From Bacteroidota bacterium (GTDB lineage Bacteria; Bacteroidota; Ignavibacteria; Tepidaquicellales; Tepidaquicellaceae), in assembly GCA_018266875.1 (NCBI GenBank), contig JAFDZR010000045.1, positions 1 to 64,000 on the forward strand: a DNA stretch of 64,000 bases, in the 5' to 3' direction. The first letter of the stretch is position 1; every line of letters begins with the position of its first letter. The notes under the pieces are model-generated. The model did not search any database and was not told the DNA's origin. It was given only the letters and a program-made list of their open reading frames with translations. Shown here one piece after another: positions 17,341 to 25,983 of the stretch. The position numbers and the translations under genes were made by a program.

Positions 17341-18402
17341 TTATTTTTTTAAAGCGGTTCTCCTCGGAGTAATGCCTCCTGTAATTGTGAATTCCTTTAA
17401 CAATGTTCCTGTGCTACCGTAAATCCTGAATTTTCCGTTTGAAGTGAAATCAGATGCCGCTACGCAGACATATATCCTGCTGTCTTCACTGTCATAGCCG
17501 AGACCGTAATTCAGCGCGCCTGCGGGAGCCGGGATCAGTGATATTGACGTTCGCGATGAAAGCGAATATCTGACAATGTTCTGTTCCGAATATATATCTC
17601 CTGCAATATAAATAATTTCGTTATCCCCTGTAGTTACAATATCTCTTGAGAATCCGTATTTAAGATTATTGTAAGAATTGATAATTATCAGCGCTACAGG
17701 ATCAATTTTATAAATAACAGCTTTTGAAGAATCTCCCGGACAGCCGACCAGCAGGTTTCCGTCTGCTGAAACCGCCAGTGAACTCGGATTTTTTGAAACA
17801 ACAATATTATTGATTACATTATCCGTTACCGCGTCAATAACAGATACTGTGGAATCCGTTCCGCCGTTGAAAACATTTGTGTTGCAGACAAAGACTCGGT
17901 TCCCTATCGATAAAATTTCCTGAGGATAAAGTCCTACATTAACAGTTGCAACCAGATTCATGGTGTTTTTATCTATGACTGTGACACTGTTCGTCGGTCC
18001 GTTTGTCAGATAGATCTTGTTGTATGAAATCGTCATGGAATACGGATTGATCCCGGCGCTTCTCGACATCAATACTGTTCCGTTAGTGTCAGTCTTGTAA
18101 AGTTTACCTGATGAATTGAAATTACCCTGTTCACTGATATACAGATTTCCGTTATCATACAATATTCCGTCCGGCAGGAGTCCCAGACTTCCAGGATTGA
18201 AAATACTCACATTGAAACTGTCAGAAGTTTTGTTGTAATATGACAGTTTACTTGTACCCGGATTAAATCCTCCCTCAGAAATTACATAAGCGCCTTTTGA
18301 GGAAATAGTTATTATATTTATTGGTACGTTTATCTCATCCCGTGTGCATGAATTTAACGCAAGTAAACAAAATGAAATTAGAGCATATAGAATGATTTTC
18401 AT
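17341..18402 (-). CDS. YncE-like beta-propeller lipoprotein, probable BtuG-type B12-binding protein
   Basis: 353 residues. A lipoprotein signal peptide with lipobox LNSC puts the acylated Cys at residue 19. The rest is a seven-bladed-type propeller with repeated VTVIDKNT.NLVATVNVG and VSVIDAVTDNVINNIVV segments, as in YncE/DUF5074-like proteins. In Bacteroides, the surface lipoprotein BtuG, a propeller of this kind encoded next to btuB, captures vitamin B12 with very high affinity. Here the gene is the last of the riboswitch-headed group (receptor, adenosyltransferase, BFD-like protein), 15 bases after the previous gene. The B12-binding role is inferred from this context, not from identified ligand residues. 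It may instead be an unrelated YncE-like protein. Confidence 0.75.
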   Translation of the reverse strand: MKIILYALISFCLLALNSCTRDEINVPINIITISSKGAYVISEGGFNPGTSKLSYYNKTSDSFNVSIFNPGSLGLLPDGILYDNGNLYISEQGNFNSSGKLYKTDTNGTVLMSRSAGINPYSMTISYNKIYLTNGPTNSVTVIDKNTMNLVATVNVGLYPQEILSIGNRVFVCNTNVFNGGTDSTVSVIDAVTDNVINNIVVSKNPSSLAVSADGNLLVGCPGDSSKAVIYKIDPVALIIINSYNNLKYGFSRDIVTTGDNEIIYIAGDIYSEQNIVRYSLSSRTSISLIPAPAGALNYGLGYDSEDSRIYVCVAASDFTSNGKFRIYGSTGTLLKEFTITGGITPRRTALKK

Positions 18403-18417
18403 TAATCTGTTATATTA

Positions 18418-18630
18418 TTAAATTATCTGAAATTTTATTTCTCCCGTTTCCATCATCTTTTCAATATATGGCAAGCATGATCTGCAGTTTGACGCTACAC
18501 CGGATATTTCGCATAATTCATCAATGGTTTCAATTCCTTCTGAGTTCATCTTTTCCTTCATCTCAGCAAATGAAATGCCGGTGCAGACACACATAGTTAC
18601 AGGGTAATTCTCCTTCTCTTTTACGCTCAT
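18418..18630 (-). CDS. BFD-like [2Fe-2S]-binding protein
   Basis: 70 residues. The four Cys ligands of a bacterioferritin-associated-ferredoxin-type cluster are present: Cys14-x-Cys16 (MCVCTGISF) and Cys49-x2-Cys52 (SNCRSCLPYI), with 32 residues between the pairs, the family spacing. The ATG overlaps the TGA stop of the adenosyltransferase gene (TGATG), so translation is coupled. BFD domains bind a [2Fe-2S] cluster and often serve as electron-transfer or regulatory partners. In this cobalamin operon it might deliver electrons for reducing cob(II)alamin before adenosylation. That role is inference. Confidence 0.85.
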   Translation of the reverse strand: MSVKEKENYPVTMCVCTGISFAEMKEKMNSEGIETIDELCEISGVASNCRSCLPYIEKMMETGEIKFQII

Positions 18631-19286
18631 CAGAAATCTATCCCCTTTCTGATCGGGATTCCCTTGTCAAAATAATGCTTGACCTTTCTCATTTCAGTAA
18701 CGAGATCGGCTTTTTCTTCAAGTCCTTCCCATAATTTATGACCGGTAAGGACAAATTCAAATCTTTTATTTTCTTTCCACAGATCAATAAGATCATCAAT
18801 TTCTTTTTTATCAATCAGATGATAAACCACTGCAGCAATCGCTTCGTCAAGAATAAGCAGATCCTGACTTCCGTTCAGGATCAGATCCCTGGAAATTTCA
18901 AGCCCTCTCTTCGCTTCCTTAAAATCATCATCCGAATTTTTAAATCTGAAAGTACCGTCCTCATTCATTCTTTCACATCCGGTTGAATAAAATTCAACAT
19001 CAAATCCCGCTTCCTTTAATTTTCTGAGAGTATCAAGTTCAGAATAATGTTCATTCTTTCCTTCATATCCTTTGTCAAACTGAACAAGTCTGACCTTCAG
19101 TCTGGCGCCGAGAGCTCTCATTATCAGACCCATGACACAGGTTGTCTTTCCTTTCCCGTAACCGTAATATATGTGAAGGCATTTTTTATCTTCTTCTGTC
19201 AGATTCTTATAACCCTCGATTGTTTCCTTTATCTTTTTCCTGTATTTCTTTCCGCCTGCTTTTTTTGCTTCTTCTATTTTAACCAT
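18630..19286 (-). CDS. cobO: Cob(I)alamin / cob(I)yrinic acid a,c-diamide adenosyltransferase (CobO/BtuR type)
   Basis: 218 residues. The P-loop GYGKGKTT is at 42-49 (GNGKGKTT in most members). The further family motifs VRLVQFDKG, LLILDEAIAAV and FVLTGHKL follow, ending in a MRKVKHYFDKGIPIRKGIDF tail (given in full, 20 residues), which is characteristic. The enzyme transfers the adenosyl group of ATP to the cobalt of corrinoids, making coenzyme B12 or its precursor. No de novo corrin pathway is seen in the window, so it probably serves salvage of imported cobalamin. It starts 5 bases after the TonB-dependent receptor gene and overlaps the BFD-like gene, all under the riboswitch. Confidence 0.93.
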   Translation of the reverse strand: MVKIEEAKKAGGKKYRKKIKETIEGYKNLTEEDKKCLHIYYGYGKGKTTCVMGLIMRALGARLKVRLVQFDKGYEGKNEHYSELDTLRKLKEAGFDVEFYSTGCERMNEDGTFRFKNSDDDFKEAKRGLEISRDLILNGSQDLLILDEAIAAVVYHLIDKKEIDDLIDLWKENKRFEFVLTGHKLWEGLEEKADLVTEMRKVKHYFDKGIPIRKGIDF

Positions 19287-19291
19287 TGAAA

Positions 19292-21229
19292 TTAATATTC
19301 GAGATTAACTGAAATTTTAAAATTTCTCAAAGGCATCGGATATCCTGATACTATCTGATAATTTTTATTCGTGATATTATTCAGTTCTATTTTAAAAGTG
19401 GATTTCAATCCGATTATCAACGGAGAATAAAACACGTTTCCGTTAAATATATCATAAGCGGGAAGATATCCGCTGTTATACTGATCAGTATATCTTTTCC
19501 CTGTAAAATTATAATAAAAACTGACTCCAGAATTTCCGTAATTCAATGTAATGCTGCTTCTGATCATATCTGCCGGAATATAGATAAGCTGCTTATCCAG
19601 AAAATCAGGATTGCCGGAATTTCTGTTTAACGCATTTGTGTAAGTGTAATTCAGATTAAAATCTGCGGAAAATATTCCGCTGAAAGTCCTGCGGACATAT
19701 AGATCAGCGAGGAATACGTTTGAAACCGAACTTGAAGTATTTACCGGCGACCATAATCCGCCGGACCCGGGCTGCCATATTATTTTATCCTTGTAGTCAA
19801 TATGATTATATGTCAGCTCAATTTTGTTTTCCGTGATCAGATCAAATTTATATACAATCCCCGCATCAATGTTGAAAGATCTTTCAGGATTCAGATTTAT
19901 GTTGCCGAGATCCTTCCAGTAAAGTTCATTGAATGTGGGAGATGAATAATTATTTCCTGCCCCGAATTTCAGATACATTTCCTCATCCGGAAGCGGTCTG
20001 ATATTCATGCCGAACTTTCCCGTGACAATTGTTTTTCCAATGTCTGAAAAATTATCAATTCTGACAGACGGGAATACTTTAAACATTTTATTTAAATCTA
20101 TCTCCGTTACAAGATACAACGAGTTCTGTATTCTCAAAGCATCATCCGTTATCTCATTGCTTTTCAAAGATGAATAAATGAATTCGTATCCTCCGGATAA
20201 TCTAATGTTTTCAGAATTGTGATCCGCTCCGGCGGAAACTGCGTAAGTAATGTTTTTGTAATAACTGTCAGTAAGCAGATCATCTGAATATTCCGAAAGA
20301 TTATTCTGATAATTAAACCGGGTGTTCAATGAAAGTTTACTGCTCAGATCAGTGTGCAGCGAAACAATGCTGTTCAGGTTTTTGTCTGCCTGTCTGGAAT
20401 CCGAAGGAGCGGAACCTGTTTCCGGACCCGGCAGATTCCTGTTATTGACTGAATAGTTTGAATATATGTTAAGTATGGAATTACGGATCCTGCGGTATGC
20501 TAAATTCAGAGAGTAATTTGAAAGATCATAAGATGAATTTATTCTGTGCTTCAGCTCATTAAATTTACCGTTAAAATATCTGTATTCGTAACTGTTATCG
20601 GAAGATTCCGCCGAATAATTAAAATATGATTCAAATCCGCTTATGTTTTTTGAAATCCCCGCAAAATATTTTCTGAAACCATAAGAACCTGACTGACCGT
20701 TTATAACAAGTCCGAGTTTATCAGTGGAATTTTTCTTTGTAACAATATTAATGACTCCGGACATTGCCTGTGATCCGTAAGCGGAACCCGAACCTGAGTT
20801 CATTATTTCAATATTCTCAATGTTATCCTTTGAAATGGTGCTGAGATCCACCTGATTGTTCTGGGTGGAATTTAATTTAAAACCGTCAAGAAGTATAAGC
20901 GTATGTTCAGATCCGGAACCGCTTATTGATACCGTACTTAAGGAAGAATTCCCTCCGTAAGATTTTACAAATACTCCGCCTGAATATGAAAGAATGTCCG
21001 ATAACCTGTCTCCGTTCATATTTCTTATCTGCTCTTCACCGATAAACCTTATCTTTGAAAAAGTTCTGAAATCCTCGCTCAGGATCCTGTTGCTTATTAC
21101 TTTTATTTCTTCGGTTTTAAAAGAGACAGAGTCTCCTGCCGCCTGAAATGTCTGACAGGGTGCAACTTTTCCCCGGAAAAAAGTGATAAGTATGAGTATT
21201 AGAAATATTTTAAAGCCGTTTAAAATCAA
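19292..21229 (-). CDS. btuB: TonB-dependent outer-membrane receptor, BtuB-like
   Basis: About 645 residues from TTG at 21229. That start has AGGAG seven bases upstream and gives a normal signal peptide (FKIFLILILITFF). An upstream ATG at 21316 would add an odd 29-residue extension through the riboswitch hairpin. The plug domain begins near RILSEDFRTFSKIRFIGE, with typical strands RLSDILSYSGGVFVKSYGG, SVSISGSGSEHTLILLDGFKLN and GSAYGSQAMSGVINIVT. The remaining ~500 residues are a beta-barrel ending in KISVNLEY, with a terminal aromatic residue. Substrate assignment to cobalamin rests on the cobalamin riboswitch directly upstream and the adenosyltransferase, BFD and propeller genes downstream. 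Transport would be driven by TonB-ExbBD, not seen here. Confidence 0.88.
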   Translation of the reverse strand: MILNGFKIFLILILITFFRGKVAPCQTFQAAGDSVSFKTEEIKVISNRILSEDFRTFSKIRFIGEEQIRNMNGDRLSDILSYSGGVFVKSYGGNSSLSTVSISGSGSEHTLILLDGFKLNSTQNNQVDLSTISKDNIENIEIMNSGSGSAYGSQAMSGVINIVTKKNSTDKLGLVINGQSGSYGFRKYFAGISKNISGFESYFNYSAESSDNSYEYRYFNGKFNELKHRINSSYDLSNYSLNLAYRRIRNSILNIYSNYSVNNRNLPGPETGSAPSDSRQADKNLNSIVSLHTDLSSKLSLNTRFNYQNNLSEYSDDLLTDSYYKNITYAVSAGADHNSENIRLSGGYEFIYSSLKSNEITDDALRIQNSLYLVTEIDLNKMFKVFPSVRIDNFSDIGKTIVTGKFGMNIRPLPDEEMYLKFGAGNNYSSPTFNELYWKDLGNINLNPERSFNIDAGIVYKFDLITENKIELTYNHIDYKDKIIWQPGSGGLWSPVNTSSSVSNVFLADLYVRRTFSGIFSADFNLNYTYTNALNRNSGNPDFLDKQLIYIPADMIRSSITLNYGNSGVSFYYNFTGKRYTDQYNSGYLPAYDIFNGNVFYSPLIIGLKSTFKIELNNITNKNYQIVSGYPMPLRNFKISVNLEY

Positions 21230-21301
21230 AAAAAAACTCCTGTATTCTTCAAATTCATTTGAAAGGGGAAAATTTAAATGAATTGAAAAGAATAAAGGAG
21301 T
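21228..21301 (-). promoter_or_regulatory. Riboswitch expression platform: long hairpin over the SD, followed by T9
   Basis: Between the aptamer and the TTG start, an inverted repeat of about 24-25 bp with few mismatches (arms 21236-21260 and 21277-21301, 16-base loop) buries the AGGAG site (21237-21241). It runs straight into nine T residues on the minus strand, the last two of which belong to the TTG codon. It could act as an RBS-sequestering helix, an intrinsic terminator, or both. I read this directly from the sequence; the switching partner in the aptamer was not worked out. Confidence 0.7.
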
Positions 21302-21355
21302 CTCTTGCATATTCATTAATCTTTTCCCACGAAGATCTTTGAAAAAAATTATCAA

Positions 21356-21514
21356 GGCAGGTCTCCTGACTTAAAAGCTGTTTCCTTATTTCCTTCCCAC
21401 ACAAAATATGAGCAGTGGATTCTTGATAAGGTCTTCTTTTTTACAGTTGCGGGGACAGTTACGGAATTTAACCGTATTCCCTATTATTCTCTCCCGAAAA
21501 CGGAAAGAACCTCA
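21356..21514 (-). promoter_or_regulatory. Cobalamin (adenosylcobalamin-type) riboswitch aptamer
   Basis: Read on the minus strand, the conserved blocks appear in order. The 5' P1 arm AGGTTC is followed by GGGAATACGGTTAAATTCC, the core ACTGTCCCCGCAACTGTAA, the CCACTG arm, then GTGGGAAGG and the B12-box AAGTCAGGAGACCTGCC pairing back to the 5' end. These match the cobalamin riboswitch consensus closely. It lies directly upstream of the BtuB-like receptor operon, the classical position, and should repress it when cobalamin is plentiful. Confidence 0.95.
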
Positions 21515-21569
21515 ATAATTATTTATAAGAACTATACAAAGATAACTAAATTTTTCCTGTGTGGCAATT

Positions 21570-21983
21570 TTATTTTAAGAACTGCTTTTCAGGGTTAAAC
21601 TGTGTCTCTGTTTTGTCGAATTTTATTTCACTGCTGACCGGATCATAATATTTCTTCAATACAAAATTTTTCTCCGTTCCTTTTTCCCTGTAAGACAAAA
21701 GATAAAGAGAAGATGAAATTCTGTCAAGAGTAATTTTCTCTGCCGAGCTGACCTGAGGATAAATTTCTTCTTCCAGATAAAACTGCAGATCTATATCCTC
21801 ATCCTCTCCGAGTATGTCCTGAACAAGCGAGCTGCTGAAAATTTCTTCAGGCGTCATTGCAGTATCCTCCACGGATTCATTCTGAATATTTTTGCTGTCC
21901 TTTGAGGATTCCTCTTTAACTGATTTATTATTTCCGCATGATAAAAATATAAAAGCGGTAAGAATTAAAGCAACCCTTATCAT
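21570..21983 (-). CDS. Small lipoprotein of unknown function
   Basis: 137 residues. The signal peptide MIRVALILTAFIFLSC gives a lipobox FLSC with Cys16 as the modified residue. It is followed by a Ser/Glu/Asp-rich stretch (about 17-65) and a folded-looking acidic domain (DEDIDLQFYLEEEIYP, ITLDRISSSLYLLSY, KNFVLKKYYDP). No known family is recognised. It begins two bases after the stop of the serine palmitoyltransferase gene, so the two are almost certainly co-transcribed. A role at the envelope linked to sphingolipid is possible but unproven. The riboswitch for the next operon starts downstream. Confidence 0.7.
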   Translation of the reverse strand: MIRVALILTAFIFLSCGNNKSVKEESSKDSKNIQNESVEDTAMTPEEIFSSSLVQDILGEDEDIDLQFYLEEEIYPQVSSAEKITLDRISSSLYLLSYREKGTEKNFVLKKYYDPVSSEIKFDKTETQFNPEKQFLK

Positions 21984-21985
21984 AA

Positions 21986-23179
21986 TTAACTTATTATTTT
22001 CATTTCTTTTCCGATGTTCCCGAATACTTCAAGTATTCTGTCAAGATGTTTATCTTCATGTGTCGCCATGTATGAAGTTCTCAGCATTGCCATGTTTGCA
22101 GGAACGCCGGGTGAAATGAATGCATTTACAAATACTCCCGCGTCAAATAATTTTTTCCAGAAATTGAAAACCAGCAAATCATCACCGAGAACTACCGGCA
22201 CAATTGCTGTTCTGCTGTCTATTACATTAAAGCCCATATCCTTGAATCCGTTCCTCATCTTTGCGGCATTTGCAATGAGATGTGTAATTCTTTCCGGTTC
22301 GGCTTTAAGGATTTCAAGCGCAGCATCAGCAGCAGCAACTGAAGCAGGCGTGGGGGAAGCGGAAAATATAAGCGCTGGAGAATGATGTTTCAGATAATTA
22401 ATTACTGCTCTGTCACCGCCCACAAAACCTCCAAGCGATGCGAATGTTTTTGAGAATGTACCCATTACCAGATCAACCTCATTCACAAGACCGAATTCAG
22501 AGGGGGTGCCTCTTCCGCCTTTGCCTAGAACTCCTGTGGAATGCGCATCATCAATAAGTATCCTTGCGTTATATTTTTTACAAAGTCTGACAAGTTCCTC
22601 AAGTTCAACTATCTCGCCTGTTGTGGAAAATACCCCGTCAGAAGCTACCAGTTTTGATGATTCAATGGGAATTGACCTTAAGACTTTTTCAAGATCAGCC
22701 ATGTCATTATGCCTGTATCTTTTAAATTCAGCAAAAGCTCCTTTTGCCATCATATTTGCAGCTACAATACATGCATGATTGTCCCTGTCTGAGATTATAT
22801 ATTCGCCTTTGTTGACAAGCGTAGGGATAATTCCCTGAGCAGTCTGATAGCCGGTTGAAAAAAGAAGGACCGATTCTTTTCCGAGGAAATCAGCAAGTTT
22901 TTCTTCAAGCTGAATGTGAAGATCCAGTGTTCCTGTCAGATATCTTGAGCCGGAGCAGCCGGTTCCGTATTTTTCAATCGCCGCTAAAGCCGCTTCCTTC
23001 ACTTTTGGATGAGCAGTCAGTCCGAGATAATTATTTGAACCTGCCATAATAATATCTCGTCCCTCGATTTTTACTACAGGACCTTCATTAGCTTCAATTG
23101 CTCTGAAATAAGGATAAAATCCGGCAGATTTTACTTCATCTGCCCTTGTATACTTTATGCATTTATCAAATAGATCCAT
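21986..23179 (-). CDS. spt: Serine palmitoyltransferase (alpha-oxoamine synthase family)
   Basis: 397 residues, PLP-dependent fold type I. Internal-aldimine Lys244 ([16 protein letters not shown]), Asp/His of IDDAHSTG (210-215) and the stacking His135 (DRDNHACIV) are present, with [13 protein letters not shown] at 72-84. The N-terminus ([27 protein letters not shown], here noted as LFDKC and [10 protein letters not shown]) is the Bacteroidota SPT style rather than KBL or BioF. SPT condenses serine with palmitoyl-CoA to 3-ketodihydrosphingosine, the first step of sphingolipid synthesis. A good AGGAG site sits five bases before the ATG. The divergent SDR gene could be the next enzyme. 2-amino-3-ketobutyrate CoA ligase is the main alternative annotation. 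Confidence 0.85.
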   Translation of the reverse strand: MDLFDKCIKYTRADEVKSAGFYPYFRAIEANEGPVVKIEGRDIIMAGSNNYLGLTAHPKVKEAALAAIEKYGTGCSGSRYLTGTLDLHIQLEEKLADFLGKESVLLFSTGYQTAQGIIPTLVNKGEYIISDRDNHACIVAANMMAKGAFAEFKRYRHNDMADLEKVLRSIPIESSKLVASDGVFSTTGEIVELEELVRLCKKYNARILIDDAHSTGVLGKGGRGTPSEFGLVNEVDLVMGTFSKTFASLGGFVGGDRAVINYLKHHSPALIFSASPTPASVAAADAALEILKAEPERITHLIANAAKMRNGFKDMGFNVIDSRTAIVPVVLGDDLLVFNFWKKLFDAGVFVNAFISPGVPANMAMLRTSYMATHEDKHLDRILEVFGNIGKEMKIIS

Positions 23180-23250
23180 TAATACTCCTGAAATAATTGT
23201 TGTTTGAATTTTTGAACATAGAAAATACGAATTATAATTAATAACTTCTA

Positions 23251-23280
23251 TTGATAAACTTTGATAAACTATGATAAACT
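23251..23280. repeat. Three tandem 10-bp repeats (TTGATAAACT) before the SDR start
   Basis: TTGATAAACT occurs at 23251-23260 and 23261-23270, with ATGATAAACT at 23271-23280, exactly head to tail. The array lies in the divergent gap between the serine palmitoyltransferase gene and the SDR, 11 bases before the proposed TTG start at 23291. It could be a binding-site array or a slippage-prone spacer. Confidence 0.8.
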
Positions 23281-23290
23281 TAAAACATTA

Positions 23291-24274
23291 TTGAAAGCAT
23301 TTATAACCGGAGCAACAGGATTTGTCGGCAGCCATTTAGCCGATAAACTGCTCGAAAAGAATTACGAAGTCTACTGCCTCAAGCGCAGCACTTCATCAAC
23401 CAGATGGCTGGAAGGAAAGAATGTTAAATTTGTTGACGGAGACCTGTTTTCCAATGAAACGCTGGAAAATGTCATTAAAGAAATGGATTTCGTATTTCAT
23501 GTTGCAGGCGTAGTAAAATCAAGAACTGCCGAAGGATTTTTCCGCAACAATTATGAAGCGACCAGAAATCTTCTAGAGATAACTCATAAAGTTAATCCGG
23601 GGATCAGAAAATTTGTTTATGTCTCAACCCTGGCTGCTTCGGGTCCCGCAGTAAACACAGATTTTATTGATGAAAATTCTCCTGCATCTCCAATTACCAA
23701 TTACGGCAGATCAAAGCTCAAAGGCGAACTCGAAGTGATGGCTTTTAAAGATAAGATTGCAGTTTCCATAATTGCGCCTCCCGCTGTTTTCGGTCCGCGG
23801 GATACGGAGATTCTGATCTATTTTCAGACATTTCAGAAAGGTCTCAACAGCGTTATAGGATTCGATGAAAAATATCTGAGCCTTGTATATGTTGAAGACC
23901 TGGTTAACGGAATTATCCTCGCTGCAGAAAATCCTTCGGCAAACGGAGAGAAATATTTCCTCTGTTTTGACAAAGCATATAACTGGAATGAGATCGGCAG
24001 TGTAACTTCAAAACTGCTCGGAAAAAAAGCTGTAAAGATCAGACTTCCGCATTCAGTTGTTTATTCAGTTGGATTTCTTTCTGAAATATTCTCATATTTT
24101 ACCGGAAAACCTGTAACCTTGAACGTTGAAAAATGCAGAGACATTACTCAACTCAGATGGGTCTGCTCAAATCAAAAGGCAAAAGCCCAGCTTGGATTCA
24201 AACCTGAATACACACTTGAAGAAAGTTTCAAAAAAACAATTGACTGGTATAAAGAAGTAAACTGGATTAAATAA
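23291..24274 (+). CDS. Extended SDR, NAD(P)-dependent epimerase/3-beta-HSD-like
   Basis: About 327 residues from TTG at 23291, chosen because the Rossmann start MKAFITGATGFVGSHLADKL begins there; a TTG 30 bases earlier is possible. The glycine motif GATGFVGSHL is at the N-terminus, then DGDLF, FHVAGVVKS, VSTLAASGP and the active-site YGRSK (YxxxK). The family is extended short-chain dehydrogenases related to 3-beta-hydroxysteroid dehydrogenase and dihydroflavonol reductase. It sits divergently beside serine palmitoyltransferase, making a 3-ketosphinganine reductase role attractive, but substrate residues cannot be read by eye. It is followed after 6 bases by argS. Confidence 0.85.
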   Translation: MKAFITGATGFVGSHLADKLLEKNYEVYCLKRSTSSTRWLEGKNVKFVDGDLFSNETLENVIKEMDFVFHVAGVVKSRTAEGFFRNNYEATRNLLEITHKVNPGIRKFVYVSTLAASGPAVNTDFIDENSPASPITNYGRSKLKGELEVMAFKDKIAVSIIAPPAVFGPRDTEILIYFQTFQKGLNSVIGFDEKYLSLVYVEDLVNGIILAAENPSANGEKYFLCFDKAYNWNEIGSVTSKLLGKKAVKIRLPHSVVYSVGFLSEIFSYFTGKPVTLNVEKCRDITQLRWVCSNQKAKAQLGFKPEYTLEESFKKTIDWYKEVNWIK

Positions 24275-24280
24275 TTTAAT

Positions 24281-25936
24281 ATGTCAAAGCTTAAAGAGAA
24301 AATAACGGGAATTTTAACAGACGCCTTAAAAGAATGCGGCTATCCTGAAAAGGAAATATTTTTAGATAAACCAAAAGAAGACAGGTTCGGAGATATCTCT
24401 TCAAATGTTGCAATGCTTCTTGCAAAGGAATTAAAGTCCGCTCCGGGAAAAATTGCAGCTGAAATTATCTCAAAGATCCCTGCAGGAAATCCTCTGATCT
24501 CCGGAGTTGAAATTGCCGGAGCCGGGTTTATAAATTTTTTTATAAATGACAGTTATTATAAAAATGAAATAAAAAATATTCTTACCGAAGGAGATAACTA
24601 CGGAAAGTCAGATATCAACAAAGGTCTGACGGCAAATCTCGAATGGGTAAGCGCCAATCCGACAGGACCGCTTCATACCGGTCACGGCAGACAATTGTGT
24701 CTCGGAAAAGCAGTAGCCAATCTCCTTGAATGGACGGGTTACAAGGTAACGCGCGAATATTATTATAACGATGCGGGTAATCAGATGAACAATCTCGCCC
24801 TTTCTGTCAAAGCAAGATATATGCAGATCTTTGATAAGGATTTTCCGTTTCCTGAAGACGGATATGCCGGTGACTATGTTAAGGAGATTGCAGGAAAAAT
24901 ATATAAAGAGCACGGAGATTCATTAAAGGCAGGCGATGATCTTGATCTCTTCAGAAAGGAAGGCGAAGAGTTTACTTTTAAATTAATAAAAAAAACACTG
25001 GACAGGCTTGATATTCACCACGATATTTTTTTCAACGAAACTTCTCTTTATGAAAATTCCGAGATCAGAAAAACGCTTGAGGAATTCAAATCCAAAGATC
25101 TTTCCTACGAAAAAGACGGGGCAGTCTGGCTGAGGATGGATGAAAACCAGGGATTTCAGAAAGATAAAGTGATCGTTAAAAACAACGGTGAGCCAACTTA
25201 CAGACTGCCTGATATTGCATATCACATTGACAAAATTAAAAGAGGTTATGATCTGATAATTGATATTTTCGGTTCGGATCACGGCGATACATATAAAGAA
25301 GTTCTTTATGGAGTTAAAGCACTCGGTTATGATGCTGATAAAATCAAAGTCATCATTCATCAGATGGTTACTTTTAAGATCGGGAATGAATCTTTTAAAA
25401 TGAGTAAGAGAAGTGACAATGTATATTATCTTGACGAACTGATTGAAGATATCGGAGCTGATGCTATGCAGTTCTTTTATGTCATGAGAGGCGCGAACAC
25501 ACATCTTGATTTTGATATTTCCCTTGCAAAAGACAGATCGGAAAAAAATCCTGTATATTATCTTCAGTACGCTCATGCGAGAATATGCGGAATACTGAGA
25601 AATGCAGCAGAAGTGTTTCCGGGATTTTCCTTAACAGACCATAATAATCCTGTTACTGAACTAATTAGCACTCCCGAAGAAATGAGATTAATCAAGGTTC
25701 TGTCTGAATTTCCTGACGAAGTAATTAATTCATCGGAAACATTTGAACCGCATAAGATTATCACATATCTGAATTCAGTAGCAGAGAATTTTCACCGGTT
25801 TTACCATAACAACAGGGTCATTGATGAACAGAACAAGAATCTTTCCATGTGCCGTCTTTACATCTGCCTTGCTGTAAAACACGTACTCAGGAATGGATTT
25901 GACCTGATCGGTATCAGCGCTCCGGAAAAAATGTAA
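24281..25936 (+). CDS. argS: Arginyl-tRNA synthetase
   Basis: 551 residues, class I synthetase. The N-terminal Arg-tRNA additional domain covers about 1-95. The HIGH-type signature is His132-Thr-Gly-His135 in NPTGPLHTGHGRQ, and the KMSKS-type loop is KMSKRSDN near 373. The C-terminal DALR anticodon-binding domain contains LQYAHARICGILR and ends at IGISAPEKM. Both ends are complete. It charges tRNA-Arg. The ATG lies 6 bases after the SDR stop, so the two genes form one transcript ending at the stem-loop at 25937-25959. Confidence 0.97.
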   Translation: MSKLKEKITGILTDALKECGYPEKEIFLDKPKEDRFGDISSNVAMLLAKELKSAPGKIAAEIISKIPAGNPLISGVEIAGAGFINFFINDSYYKNEIKNILTEGDNYGKSDINKGLTANLEWVSANPTGPLHTGHGRQLCLGKAVANLLEWTGYKVTREYYYNDAGNQMNNLALSVKARYMQIFDKDFPFPEDGYAGDYVKEIAGKIYKEHGDSLKAGDDLDLFRKEGEEFTFKLIKKTLDRLDIHHDIFFNETSLYENSEIRKTLEEFKSKDLSYEKDGAVWLRMDENQGFQKDKVIVKNNGEPTYRLPDIAYHIDKIKRGYDLIIDIFGSDHGDTYKEVLYGVKALGYDADKIKVIIHQMVTFKIGNESFKMSKRSDNVYYLDELIEDIGADAMQFFYVMRGANTHLDFDISLAKDRSEKNPVYYLQYAHARICGILRNAAEVFPGFSLTDHNNPVTELISTPEEMRLIKVLSEFPDEVINSSETFEPHKIITYLNSVAENFHRFYHNNRVIDEQNKNLSMCRLYICLAVKHVLRNGFDLIGISAPEKM

Positions 25937-25959
25937 AAAGGCAGGATTGACCTGCCTTT
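25937..25959. terminator. Bidirectional terminator between argS and the macroglobulin gene
   Basis: A perfect 9-bp stem AAAGGCAGG (25937-25945) / CCTGCCTTT (25951-25959) with a 5-base loop starts right after the argS stop. On the minus strand it is followed by five T residues. It lies between two convergent genes and can serve both. Confidence 0.85.
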
Positions 25960-25983
25960 ATAATCTGGGAAAAGTATTCCTCA

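Noticed and set aside
21230-21316. ATG starts at 21310/21316 for the TonB-dependent receptor
   Set aside because: They would place a 27-29-residue extension before the signal peptide and make the riboswitch hairpin coding; TTG 21229 has a well-placed AGGAG.
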